This document shows positions 24,501 to 37,224 of a stretch of 64,000 nucleotides of DNA, piece by piece. Position 1 is the stretch's first letter. Every line of letters begins with the position of its first letter. This DNA comes from Halictus rubicundus (taxonomy: Eukaryota; Arthropoda; Insecta; Hymenoptera; Halictidae). A model generated the notes under the pieces. The model had not been told where the DNA came from, did no database searches, and was given only the letters and a program-made list of their open reading frames with translations. The position numbers were made by a program, and so were the translations under genes. The stretch spans positions 124,001 through 188,000 of the forward strand of contig NW_027488819.1 in NCBI RefSeq assembly GCF_050948215.1. Reading direction: 5' to 3'.

Positions 24501-27500
24501 TCTTATCCTATCCTCTATACTATCCTATAATCTATCCTATCCTATCCTCTATCCTATCCTATCCTCTATCATATCCTATCCTCTATCCTCTCCTATCCTC
24601 TATCCTATCCTATCCTCTATCCTATCCTACCCTCTATCCTATCCTACCCTCTATCCTATCCTTTCGTATCCTCTATCGCATCCTATCCTCTATCCTATCC
24701 TATCCTCTATCCTATCCTATCCTCTATACTATCCTATCCTATATCCTATCCTATTCTATCCTCTATCCTATGCTATCCTCTATCCTATCCTATCCTCTAT
24801 CCTATCCTATCCTCTATCCTATCCTACCCTCTATCCTATCCTATCGTATCCTCTATCGTATCCTATCCTCTATCCTATCCTATCCTCTATTATATCCTAT
24901 CCCCTATTCTATCCTATCCTCTATCCTACCCTATCATCTATCCTATCCTATCCTCTATCCTATCCTATCCTCTATCATATCCTATCCTCTATCCTATTCT
25001 ATCCTCTATCCTATCCTATCCTCTATCCTATCCTATCCTCTATCCTATCCTATTCTCTATCCTATCCTATCGTATCCTCTGTCCTATCCTATCCTCGATC
25101 CTATCCTATCCTCTATCGTATCCTATCGTCTATCCTATCATATCCTCTATCTTATCCTATCCTCTATACTATCCTATCCTCTATCCTATCCTATCCTCTA
25201 TCCTATCCTATCCACTATCATATCCTATCCTCTATCCTCTCCTATCCTCTATCCTATCCTATCCTCTATCCTATCCTACCCTCTACCCTATCCTTTCGTA
25301 TCCTCTATCGCATCCTATCCTCTATCCTATCCTATCCTCTATCCTATCCTATCCTCTATCCTATCCTATCCTCTATCCTATCCTATCCTTTATCCTATCC
25401 TATCCTCTATCCTATCCTATCCTCTACAATATCGTATCCTCTATCATATCCTTTCCTCTTGCCTATAATATCATCTATCCTATCGTATCCTCTATCTTAT
25501 CCTATCCTCTATCCTATCCTATCCTCTATCCTATTCTATCCTCTATCCTATCCTATCCTCGATCCTATCCTATCCTCTATCGTATCCTATCGTCTATCCT
25601 ATCATATCCTCTATCTTATCCTATCCTCTATACTATCCTATCCTCTATCCTATCCTATCCTCTATCCTATCCTATCCTCTATCATATCCTATCCTCTATC
25701 CTCTCCTATCCTCTATCCTATCCTATCCTCTATCCTATCCTACCCTCTATCCTATCCTTTCGTATCCTCTATCGCATCCTATCCTCTATCCTATCCTATC
25801 CTCTATCCTATCCTATCCTCTATACTATCCTATCCTCTATCCTATCCTATCCTATCCTCTATCCTATGCTATCCTCTATCCTATCCTATCCTCTATCCTA
25901 TCCTATCCTCTATCCTATCCTATCGTATCCTCTATCGTATCCTTTCCTCTATCCTATCCTATCCTCTATTATATCCTATCCCCTATACTATCCTATCCTC
26001 TATCCTACCCTATCCTCTATCCTATCCTATCCTCTATCCTATCCTATCCTCTATCATATCCTATCCTCTATCCTATTCTATCCTCTATCCTATCCTATCC
26101 TCAATCCTATCCTATCCTCTATCCTATCCTATTCTCTATCCTATCCTATCGTATCCTCTGTCCTATCCTATCCTCGATCCTATCCTATCCTCTATCGTAT
26201 CCTATCCTCTATCCTATCCTATCCTCTATTATATCCTATCCCCTATTCTATCCTATCCTCTATCCTATCCTATATTCTATCCTATCCTATCCTCTATCAT
26301 ATCCTATCCTCTATCCTCTCCTATCCTCTATCCTATCCTATCCTCTATCCTATCCTATCCTCTATCCTATCCTATCCTCTATCCTATCCTACCCTCTATC
26401 CTATCCTATCGTATCCTCTATCGTATCCTATCCTCTATCCTCTCCTATCCTCTATCCTATCCTATCCCCTATCCTATCCTATCCTCTATCCTATCCTATT
26501 CTCTATCCTATCCTATCGTATCCTCTGTCCTATCCTATCCTCGATCCTATCCTATCCTCTATCGTATCCTATCGTCTATCCTATCATATCCTCTATCCGA
26601 TCCTATCCTCTATCCTATCCTATCCTCTATCCTATCCTATCCTCTATCCTATCCTATACTCTATCTTATCCTATCCTCTATCCTATCCAATCCTCTATCC
26701 TATCCTCTATCCGATCCCATCTTCTATCCTATCCTATCCTCTATCATATCCTATCCTCTATCCTATCCTATCCTCTATCCTATCTTATCCTCTATCATAT
26801 CCTATCCTCTATCCTATCCTATCCTCTATCCTATCCTATCCTCTATCCTATCCTATCCTCTATCCTATCCTATCCTCTACAATATCGTATCCTCTATCAT
26901 ATCCTTTCCTCTTTCCTATCATATCCTCTATCTTATCCTATCCTCTATCCTATCCTATCCTCTATTATATCCTATCCCCTATTCTATCCTATCCTCTATC
27001 CTACCCTATCCTCTATCCTATCCTATCCTCTATCCTATCCTTTCGTATCCTCTATCGCATCCTATCCTCTATCCTATCCTATCCCCTATCCTATCCTATC
27101 CTCTATACTATCCTATCCTCTATCCTATCCTATCCTATCCTCTATCCTATGCTATCCTCTATCCTATCCTATCCTCTATCCTATCCTATCCTCTATCCTA
27201 TCCTACCCTCTATCCTATCCTATCGTATCCTCTATCGTATCCTATCCTCTATCCTATCCTATCCTCTATTATAACCTATCCCCTATACTATCCTATCCTC
27301 TATCCTACCCTATCCTCTATCCTACCCTATCCTCTATCCTATACTATCCTCTATCTTATCCTATCCTCTATCCTATCCTATCATCTATCCTACCCTATCT
27401 TCTATCCTATCCTATCCTCTATCATATCCTATCCTCTATCTTATCCTATCCTCTATCCTATCCTATCCTCTATACTATACTATCCTCTATCCTATCCTCT

Positions 27501-27550
27501 ATCCTATCCTATCCTCTATCCTAACCTATCCTCTATCCTATCCTATCCTC
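21541..27550. repeat. ~6 kb higher-order unit, copy 2 (6010 bp)
   Basis: Begins with the CTATTCTATGC variant that also starts copy 1, placed straight after the CTAACC monomers that end copy 1. The same CTAACC end is found at about 27530, after which the sequence continues as ordinary monomers and not a third copy. It keeps the 34 bp missing in copy 1. Confidence 0.92.
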
Positions 27551-27618
27551 TATCCTATCCTATCCTCTATCCTATCCTATCCTCTATCCTATCCTATCCT
27601 CTATCCTATCCTATCCTC

Positions 27619-27686
27619 TATAATATCGTATCCTCTATCATATCCTATCCTCATTCCTATAATATCATCTGTCCTATCCTATCCTC
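27619..27686 (+). repeat. Cassette A' (first of 22): diverged form of cassette A
   Basis: The four monomers are TATAATATCGTATCCTC, TATCATATCCTATCCTC, ATTCCTATAATATCATC and TGTCCTATCCTATCCTC. They align with cassette A monomer by monomer and differ at about five fixed positions. By eye the starts are 27619, 30739, 34223, 35093, 38222, 39092, 40936, 41806, 44245, 45550, 47578, 48745, 50727, 51332, 53606, 54301, 56231, 56991, 57861, 60208, 61240 and 62110. No copy was seen before 27.6 kb. Confidence 0.88.
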
Positions 27687-27996
27687 TATCTTATCCTATC
27701 CTCTATCCTATCCTATCATCTATGCTATCCTATCCTTTATCCTATCCTATCCTCTACCCTATCCTATCCTCTATCCTATCCTATCCTCTATCCTGTCCTA
27801 TCCTCTATCATATCCTATCCTCTATCCTCTCCTATCCTCTATCCTATCCTATCCTCTATCCTATCCTACCCTCTATCCTATCCTTTCGTATCCTCTATCG
27901 CATCCTATCCTCTATCCTATCCTATCCTCTATCCTATCCTATCCTCTATACTATCCTATCCTCTATCCTATCATATCCTCTATCCTATCCTATCCT

Positions 27997-28130
27997 CTAT
28001 GCTATCCTATCCTCTATCATATCCTATCCTCTATCCTATCCTATCCTCTATCATATCCTATCCTCTATCCTATCCTATCGTCTATCCTATCATATCCTCT
28101 ATCTTATCCTATCCTCTATACTATCCTATC
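27997..28130 (+). repeat. V marker block (first of seven)
   Basis: A recognisable run: CTATGCTATCC, two TATCATATCC monomers, TATCGTCTATCC, TATCATATCCTC, TATCTTATCC, TATACTATCC, then CTCTTTCC or CCCTTTCC. It recurs with its ATG at 27999, 42327, 44715, 49098, 51712, 54681 and 60571. The ATG is a single C-to-G change in a monomer and starts spurious frames; it is useful only as a copy marker. Confidence 0.8.
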
Positions 28131-29704
28131 CTCTTTCCTATCCTATCCTCTATCCTATCCTATCCTCTATCATATCCTATCCTCTATCCTCTCCTATCCT
28201 CTATCCTATCCTATCCTCTATCCTATCCTACCCTCTATCCTATCCTTTCGTATCGTCTATCGCATCCTATCCTCTATCCTATCCTATCCTCTATCCTATC
28301 CTATCCTCTATACTATCCTATCCTCTATCCTATCCTATCCTATCCTCCATCCTATGCTATCCTCTATCCTATCCTATCCTCTATCCTATCCTATACTCTA
28401 TCCTATCCTACCCTCTATCCTATCCTATCGTATCCTCTATCGTATCCTATCCTCTATCCTATCCTATCCTCTATTATATCCTATCCCCTATTCTATCCTA
28501 TCCTCTATCCTACCCTATCCTCTATCCTATCCTCTCCTCTATCCTATCCTATCCTCTATCATATCCTATCCTCTATCCTATTCTATCCTCTATCCTATCC
28601 TATCCTCTATCCTATCCTATCCTCTATCCTATCCTATTCTCTATCCTATCCTATCGTATCCTCTGTCCTATCCTATCCTCGATCCTATCCTATCCTCTAT
28701 CGTATCCTATCGTCTATCCTATCAAATCCTCTATCTTATCCTATCCTCTATACTATCCTATCATCTATCCTATCCTATCCTCTATGCTATCCTATCCTCT
28801 ATCATATCCTATCCTCTATCCTCTTCTATCCTCTATCCTATCCTATTCTCTATATTATCCTACCCTCTATCCTATCCTTTCGTATCCTCTATCGCATCCT
28901 ATCCTCTATCCTATCCTATCCTGTATCCTATCCTATCCTCTATACTATCCTATCCTCTATCCTATCCTATCCTATCCTCTATCCTATGCTATCCTGTATC
29001 CTATCCTATCCTCTATCCTATCCTATCCTCTATCCTATCCTACCCTCTATCCTATCCTATCGTATCCTCTATCGTATCCTATCCTCTATCCTATCCTATC
29101 CTCTATTATATCCTATCCCCTATACTATCCTATCCTCTATCCTACCCTATCCTATTTCCAATCCTATCCTCTATCCTATCCTATCCTCTATCATATCCTA
29201 TCCTCTATCCTATTCTATCCTCTACCCTATCCTATCCTCTATCCTATCCTATCCTCTATCCTATCCTATTCTCTATCCTATCCTATTCTCTATCCTCTGT
29301 CCTATCCTATCCTCGATCCTATCCTATCCTCTATCGTATCCTATCGTCTATCCTATCATATCCTCTATCTTATCCTATCCACTATACTATCCTATCCTCT
29401 ATCCTATCCTATCCTCTATCCTATCCTATCCTCTATCATATACTATCCTCTATCCTCTCCTATCCTCTATCCTATCCTATCCTCTATCCTATCCTACCCT
29501 CTATCCTCTATCCTATCCTATCCTCTATCCTATCCTATCCTCTATCCTATCCTATCGTATCCTCTATCGTATCCTATCCTCTATCCTATCCTATCGTATC
29601 CTATCCTCTATCCTATCCTATCATATCCTCTATCCTATCCTATCCTATCCTCTATCCTATCCTATCCTATCCTCTATCATATCCTATCCTCTATCCTATC
29701 CTAT

Positions 29705-31260
29705 CCTCTATCCTATCTTATCCTCTATCTTATCCTATCCTCTATCCTATCCTATCATCTATCCTATCCTATCCTCTACAATATCGTATCCTCTATCATA
29801 TCCTTTCCTCTTTCCTATAATATCATCTATCCTATCGTATCCTCTATCTTATCCTATACACTATCCTATCCTATCATCTATCCTATCCTATCCTCTATCC
29901 TACCCTATCCTCTATCATATCCTATCCTCTATCCTATCCTATCGTCTATCCTATAATATCCTCTATCCTATCCTATCCTCTATCATATCCTATCCTCTAT
30001 CCTATCCTATCCTCTACAATATCGTATCCTCTATCATATCCTTTCCTCTTTCCTATAATATCATCTATCCTATCGTATCCTCTATCTTATCCTATCCTCT
30101 ATCCTATCCTATCATCTATCCTATCCTATCCTCTATCCTATCCTATCCTCTATCATATCCTATCCTCTATCCTATCCTATCGTCTATCCTATAATATCCT
30201 CTATCTTATCCTTTCCTCTATACTATCCTATCCTCTATACTATCCTATCCTCTATCCTATCCTATCCCCTATCCTATCTTATCCTCTATCATATCCTATC
30301 CTCTATCCTCTCCTATCCTCTATCCTATCCTATCCTCTATCCTATCCTACCCTCTATCCTATCCTTTCGTATCCTCTATCGCATCCTATCCTCTATCCTA
30401 TCCTATCCTCTATCCTATCCTATCCTCTATACTATCCTATCCTCTATACTATCCTATCCTCTATCCTATCCTATCCCCTATCCTATCTTATCCTCTATCA
30501 TATCCTATCCTCTATCCTCTCCTATCCTCTATCCTATCCTATCCTCTATCCTATCCTACCCTCTATCCTATCCTTTCGTATCCTCTATCGCATCCTATCC
30601 TCTATCCTATCCTATCCTCTATCCTATCCTATCCTCTATCCGATCTTATCCTCTATCCTATCCTATCCTCTATCCTATCCTATCCTCTATGCTATCCAAT
30701 CCCCTATCCTATCCTATCCTCTATCCTATCCTATCCTCTATAATATCGTATCCTCTATCATATCCTATCCTCATTCCTATAATATCATCTGTCCTATCCT
30801 ATCCTCTATCTTATCCTATCCTCTATCCTATCCTATCATCTATCCTATCCTATCCTCTATCCTATCCTATCCTCTACCCTATCCTATCCTCTATCCTATC
30901 CTATCCTCTATCCTATCCTATCCTCTATCATATCCTATCCTCTATCCTCTCCTATCCTCTATCCAATCCTATCCTCTATCCTATCCTACCCTCTATCCTA
31001 TCCTTTCGTATCCTCTATCGCATCCTATCCTCTATCCTATCCTGTCCTCTATCCTATCCTATCCTCTATACTATCCTATCCTCTTTCCTATCCTATCCTC
31101 TATCCTATCCTATCCTCTATCATATCCTATCCTCTATCCTCTCCTATCCTCTATCCTATCCTATCCTCTATCCTATCCTACCCTCTATCCTATCCTTTCG
31201 TATCCTCTATCGCATCCTATCCTCTATCCTATCCTATCCTCTATCCTATCCTATCCTCTA
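29705..31260. repeat. Block X, copy 1
   Basis: The order is cassette A twice, TATCCTTTCCTCTATAC (30207), CpG-doublet blocks, TATCCGATCTTATCC, CTATCCAATCCCC, then cassette A' (30739). It matches copy 2 at an offset of 3518 bp up to about 33.6 kb and 3484 bp after that; the step is a 34 bp deletion in copy 2. It diverges near 31261. An ATG at 30689 is a one-base change (GCTATCCAATCC here, CCTATCCAATCC in the other copies). Confidence 0.82.
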
Positions 31261-32032
31261 TCCTATCCTACCGTCTATCCTATCCTATCGTATCCTCTAT
31301 CGTATCCTATCCTCTATCCTCTCCTATCCTCTATCCTATCCTATCCTCTATCCTATCCTATCCTCTATCCTATCCTATTCTCTATCCTATCCTATCGTAT
31401 CCTCTGTCCTATCCTATCCTCGATCCTATCCTATCCTCTATCGTATCCTATCGTCTATCCTATCATATCCTCTATCCGATCCTATCCTCTATCCTATCCT
31501 ATCCTCTATCCTATCCTATCCTCTATCCTATCCTATACTCTATCTTATCCTATCCTTTATCCTATCCAATCCTCTATCCTATCCTCTATCCGATCCCATC
31601 TTCTATCCTATCCTATCCTCTATCATATCCTATCCTCTATCCTATCCTATCCTCTATCCTATCTTATCCTCTATCATATCCTATCCTCTATCCTATCCTA
31701 TCCTCTATCCTATCCTATCCTCTATCCTATCCTATCCTCTATCCTATCCTATCCTCTACAATATCGTATCCTCTATCATATCCTTTCCTCTTTCCTATCA
31801 TATCCTCTATCTTATCCTATCCTCTATCCTATCCTATCCTCTATTATATCCTATCCCCTATTCTATCCTATCCTCTATCCTACCCTATCCTCTATCCTAT
31901 CCTATCCTCTATCCTATCCTTTCGTATCCTCTATCGCATCCTATCCTCTATCCTATCCTATCCTCTATCCTATCCTATCCTCTATACTATCCTATCCTCT
32001 ATCCTATCCTATCCTCTATCCTATCCTATCCT
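31261..32032. repeat. Monomer block between X copies, largely the dispersed 0.7 kb block
   Basis: Most of this stretch (31.29-32.00 kb) matches 20.40-21.11 kb at an offset of 10889 bp, including the modified cassette A near 31750-31800. Nothing other than satellite monomers is present. Confidence 0.8.
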
Positions 32033-35000
32033 CTATCCTATCCTATCCTCAATCCTATCCTATCCTCTATCCTATCCTACCCTCTATCCTATCCTATCGT
32101 ATCCTCTATCGTATCCTATCCTCTATCCTATCCTATCCTCTATTATAACCTATCCCCTATACTATCCTATCCTCTATCCTACCCTATCCTCTATCCTACC
32201 CTATCCTCTATCCTATCTTATCCTCTATCTTATCCTATCCTCTATCCTATCCTATCCTCTATCCTATCCTATCCTCTATCCTATCTTATCCTCTATTTTA
32301 TCCTATCCTCTATCCTATCCTATCATCTATCCTATCCTATCTTCTATCCTATCCTATCCTCTATCATATCCTTTCCTCTTTCCTATCATATCCTCTATCT
32401 TATCCTATCCTCTATCCTATCCTATCCTCTATCCTGTCCTATCCCCTATTCTATCCTATCCTCTATCCTACCCTATCCTCTATCCTATCCTATCCTCTAT
32501 CCTATCCTTTCGTATCCTCTATCGCATCCTATCCTCTATCCTATCCTATCCTCTATCCTATCCTATCCTCTATACTATCCTATCCTCTATCCTATCCTAT
32601 CCTATCCTCTATCCTATGCTATCCTCTATCCTATCCTATCCTCTATCCTATCCTATCCTCTATCCTATCCTACCCTCTATCCTATCCTATCGTATCCTCT
32701 ATCGTATCCTATCCTCTATCCTATCCTATCCTCTATCCTATCCTATCCTCTATCCTATCCTATCCTCTATCCTATTCTACCCTCTATCCTATCCTATCGT
32801 ATCCTCTATCGTATCCTATCCTCTATCCTATCCTATCCTCTATTATAACCTATCCCCTATACTATCCTATCCTCTATCCTACCCTATCCTCTATCCTACC
32901 CTATCCTCTATCCTATCTTATCCTCTATCTTATCCTATCCTCTATCCTATCCTATCATCTATCCTATCCTATCTTCTATCCTATCCTATCCTCTATCATA
33001 TCCTATCCTCTATCTTATCCTATCCTCTATCCTATCCTATCCTCTATACTATACTATCCTCTATCCTATCCTCTATCCTATCCTATCCTCTATCCTAACC
33101 TATCCTCTATCCTATCCTATCCTCTATCCTATCCTATCCTCTATCCTATCCTATCATCTATGCTATCCTATCCTTTATCCTATCCTATCCTCGATCCTAT
33201 CCTATCCTCTATCGTATCCTATCCTCTATCCTATCTTATCCTCTATCTTATCCTATCCTCTATCCTATCCTATCATCTATCCTATCCTATCCTCTACAAT
33301 ATCGTATCCTCTATCATATCCTTTCCTCTTTCCTATAATATCATCTATCCTATCGTATCCTCTATCTTATCCTATCCTCTATCCTATCCTATCATCTATC
33401 CTATCCTATCCTCTATCCTACCCTATCCTCTATCATATCCTATCCTCTATCCTATCCTATCGTCTATCCTATAATATCCTCTATCCTATCCTATCCTCTA
33501 TCATATCCTATCCTCTATCCTATCCTATCCTCTACAATATCGTATCCTCTATCATATCCTTTCCTCTTTCCTATAATATCATCTATCCTATCGTATCCTC
33601 TATCTTATCCTATCCTCTATCCTATCCTATCCTCTATCATATCCTATCCTCTATCCTATCCTATCGTCTATCCTATAATATCCTCTATCTTATCCTTTCC
33701 TCTATACTATCCTATCCTCTATACTATCCTATCCTCTATCCTATCCTATCCCCTATCCTATCTTATCCTCTATCATATCCTATCCTCTATCCTCTCCTAT
33801 CCTCTATCCTATCCTATCCTCTATCCTATCCTACCCTCTATCCTATCCTTTCGTATCCTCTATCGCATCCTATCCTCTATCCTATCCTATCCTCTATCCT
33901 ATCCTATCCTCTATACTATCCTATCCTCTATACTATCCTATCCTCTATCCTATCCTATCCCCTATCCTATCTTATCCTCTATCATATCCTATCCTCTATC
34001 CTCTCCTATCCTCTATCCTATCCTATCCTCTATCCTATCCTACCCTCTATCCTATCCTTTCGTATCCTCTATCGCATCCTATCCTCTATCCTATCCTATC
34101 CTCTATCCTATCCTATCCTCTATCCGATCTTATCCTCTATCCTATCCTATCCTCTATCCTATCCTATCCTCTATCCTATCCAATCCCCTATCCTATCCTA
34201 TCCTCTATCCTATCCTATCCTCTATAATATCGTATCCTCTATCATATCCTATCCTCATTCCTATAATATCATCTGTCCTATCCTATCCTCTATCTTATCC
34301 TATCCTCTATCCTATCCTATCATCTATCCTATCCTATCCTCTATCCTATCCTATCCTCTACCCTATCCTATCCTCTATCCTATCCTATCCTCTATCCTAT
34401 CCTATCCTCTATCATATCCTATCCTCTATCCTCTCCTATCCTCTATCCAATCCTATCCTCTATCCTATCCTACCCTCTATCCTATCCTTTCGTATCCTCT
34501 ATCGCATCCCATCCTCTATCCTATCCTGTCCTCTATCCTATCCTATCCTCTATACTATCCTATCCTCTTTCCTATCCTATCCTCTATCCTATCCTATCCT
34601 CTATCATATCCTATCCTCTATCCTCTCCTATCCTCTATCCTATCCTATCCTCTATCCTATCCTACCCTCTATCCTATCCTTTCGTATCCTCTATCGCATC
34701 CTATCCTCTATCCTATCCTATCCTCTATCCTATCCTATCCTCTATACTATCCTATCCTCTATCCTATCCTATCCTATCCTCCATCCTATGCTATCCTCCA
34801 TCCTATCCTATACTCTATCCTATCCTATCCTCTATCCTATCCTACCCTCTATCCTATCCTATCGTATCCTCTATCGTATCCTATCCTCTATCCTATCCTA
34901 TCCTCTATTATATCCTATCCCCTATTCTATCCTATCCTCTATCCTACCCTATCCTCTATCCTATCCTCTCCTCTATCCTATCCTATCCTCTATCATATCC

Positions 35001-35244
35001 TATCCTCTATCCTATTCTATCCTCTATCCTATCCTATCCTCTATCCTATCCTATCCTCTATCCTATCCTATCCTCTATCCTATCCTATCCTCTATAATAT
35101 CGTATCCTCTATCATATCCTATCCTCATTCCTATAATATCATCTGTCCTATCCTATCCTCTATCTTATCCTATCCTCTATCCTATCCTATCATCTATCCT
35201 ATCCTATCCTCTATCCTATCCTATCCTCTACCCTATCCTATCCT
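32033..35244. repeat. 3212 bp-offset duplication, copy 1 (contains block X copy 2)
   Basis: Matches 35245 to about 37225 (for example TCAATCC at 32049 and 35261; ATG at 32616 and 35828, and at 33160 and 36372). The offset grows to 3246 bp after about 33.6 kb because copy 1 lacks two monomers (34 bp). Block X copy 2 occupies about 33223-35261 inside it. Confidence 0.84.
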
Positions 35245-37224
35245 CTATCCTATCCTATCCTCAATCCTATCCTATCCTCTATCCTATCCTACCCTCTATC
35301 CTATCCTATCGTATCCTCTATCGTATCCTATCCTCTATCCTATCCTATCCTCTATTATAACCTATCCCCTATACTATCCTATCCTCTATCCTACCCTATC
35401 CTCTATCCTACCCTATCCTCTATCCTATCTTATCCTCTATCTTATCCTATCCTCTATCCTATCCTATCCTCTATCCTATCCTATCCTCTATCCTATCTTA
35501 TCCTCTATTTTATCCTATCCTCTATCCTATCCTATCATCTATCCTATCCTATCTTCTATCCTATCCTATCCTCTATCATATCCTTTCCTCTTTCCTATCA
35601 TATCCTCTATCTTATCCTATCCTCTATCCTATCCTATCCTCTATCCTATCCTATCCCCTATTCTATCCTATCCTCTATCCTACCCTATCCTCTATCCTAT
35701 CCTATCCTCTATCCTATCCTTTCGTATCCTCTATCGCATCCTATCCTCTATCCTATCCTATCCTCTATCCTATCCTATCCTCTATACTATCCTATCCTCT
35801 ATCCTATCCTATCCTATCCTCTATCCTATGCTATCCTCTATCCTATCCTATCCTCTATCCTATCCTATCCTCTATCCTATCCTACCCTCTATCCTATCCT
35901 ATCGTATCCTCTATCGTATCCTATCCTCTATCCTATCCTATCCTCTATCCTATCCTATCCTCTATCCTATCCTATCCTCTATCCTATCCTACCCTCTATC
36001 CTATCCTATCGTATCCTCTATCGTATCCTATCCTCTATCCTATCCTATCCTCTATTATAACCTATCCCCTATACTATCCTATCCTCTATCCTACCCTATC
36101 CTCTATCCTACCCTATCCTCTATCCTATCTTATCCTCTATCTTATCCTATCCTCTATCCTATCCTATCATCTATCCTATCCTATCTTCTATCCTATCCTA
36201 TCCTCTATCATATCCTATCCTCTATCTTATCCTATCCTCTATCCTATCCTATCCTCTATACTATACTATCCTCTATCCTATCCTCTATCCTATCCTATCC
36301 TCTATCCTAACCTATCCTCTATCCTATCCTATCCTCTATCCTATCCTATCCTCTATCCTATCCTATCATCTATGCTATCCTATCCTTTATCCTATCCTAT
36401 CCTCGATCCTATCCTATCCTCTATCGTATCCTATCCTCTATCCTATCTTATCCTCTATCTTATCCTATCCTCTATCCTATCCTATCATCTATCCTATCCT
36501 ATCCTCTACAATATCGTATCCTCTATCATATCCTTTCCTCTTTCCTATAATATCATCTATCCTATCGTATCCTCTATCTTATCCTATCCTCTATCCTATC
36601 CTATCATCTATCCTATCCTATCCTCTATCCTACCCTATCCTCTATCATATCCTATCCTCTATCCTATCCTATCGTCTATCCTATAATATCCTCTATCCTA
36701 TCCTATCCTCTATCATATCCTATCCTCTATCCTATCCTATCCTCTACAATATCGTATCCTCTATCATATCCTTTCCTCTTTCCTATAATATCATCTATCC
36801 TATCGTATCCTCTATCTTATCCTATCCTCTATCCTATCCTATCATCTATCCTATCCTATCCTCTATCCTATCCTATCCTCTATCATATCCTATCCTCTAT
36901 CCTATCCTATCGTCTATCCTATAATATCCTCTATCTTATCCTTTCCTCTATACTATCCTATCCTCTATACTATCCTATCCTCTATCCTATCCTATCCCCT
37001 ATCCTATCTTATCCTCTATCATATCCTATCCTCTATCCTCTCCTATCCTCTATCCTATCCTATCCTCTATCCTATCCTACCCTCTATCCTATCCTTTCGT
37101 ATCCTCTATCGCATCCTATCCTCTATCCTATCCTATCCTCTATCCTATCCTATCCTCTATACTATCCTATCCTCTATACTATCCTATCCTCTATCCTATC
37201 CTATCCCCTATCCTATCTTATCCT
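35245..37224. repeat. 3212 bp-offset duplication, copy 2 (partial)
   Basis: Follows copy 1 directly and stops near 37225. There the sequence jumps back to a cassette A context also present 753 bp earlier (TCTACA at 36505 and 37258). It keeps the 34 bp missing in copy 1. Confidence 0.83.

Larger units (their letters stand above)
27551..29704. repeat. Transition block: monomers after the ~6 kb tandem pair
   Basis: No gene is visible. This block has the first cassette A' (27619), the first V marker (ATG at 27999) and several irregular short units near 29500-29660 where one- and two-pentamer monomers cluster. From here to the window end the set of variant monomers differs from the left part. Confidence 0.8.

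Noticed and set aside
15565..27550. A mobile element or integrated plasmid as the cause of the ~6 kb direct duplication
   Set aside because: The unit contains only satellite monomers, with no terminal repeats, target-site duplication or transposase; unequal exchange explains it.
27999..28010. Recurring ATGs at V markers and TATGC monomers as true start codons
   Set aside because: Each is a one-base C-to-G variant of the monomer, inherited by block copying; no upstream context differs from the rest of the array.
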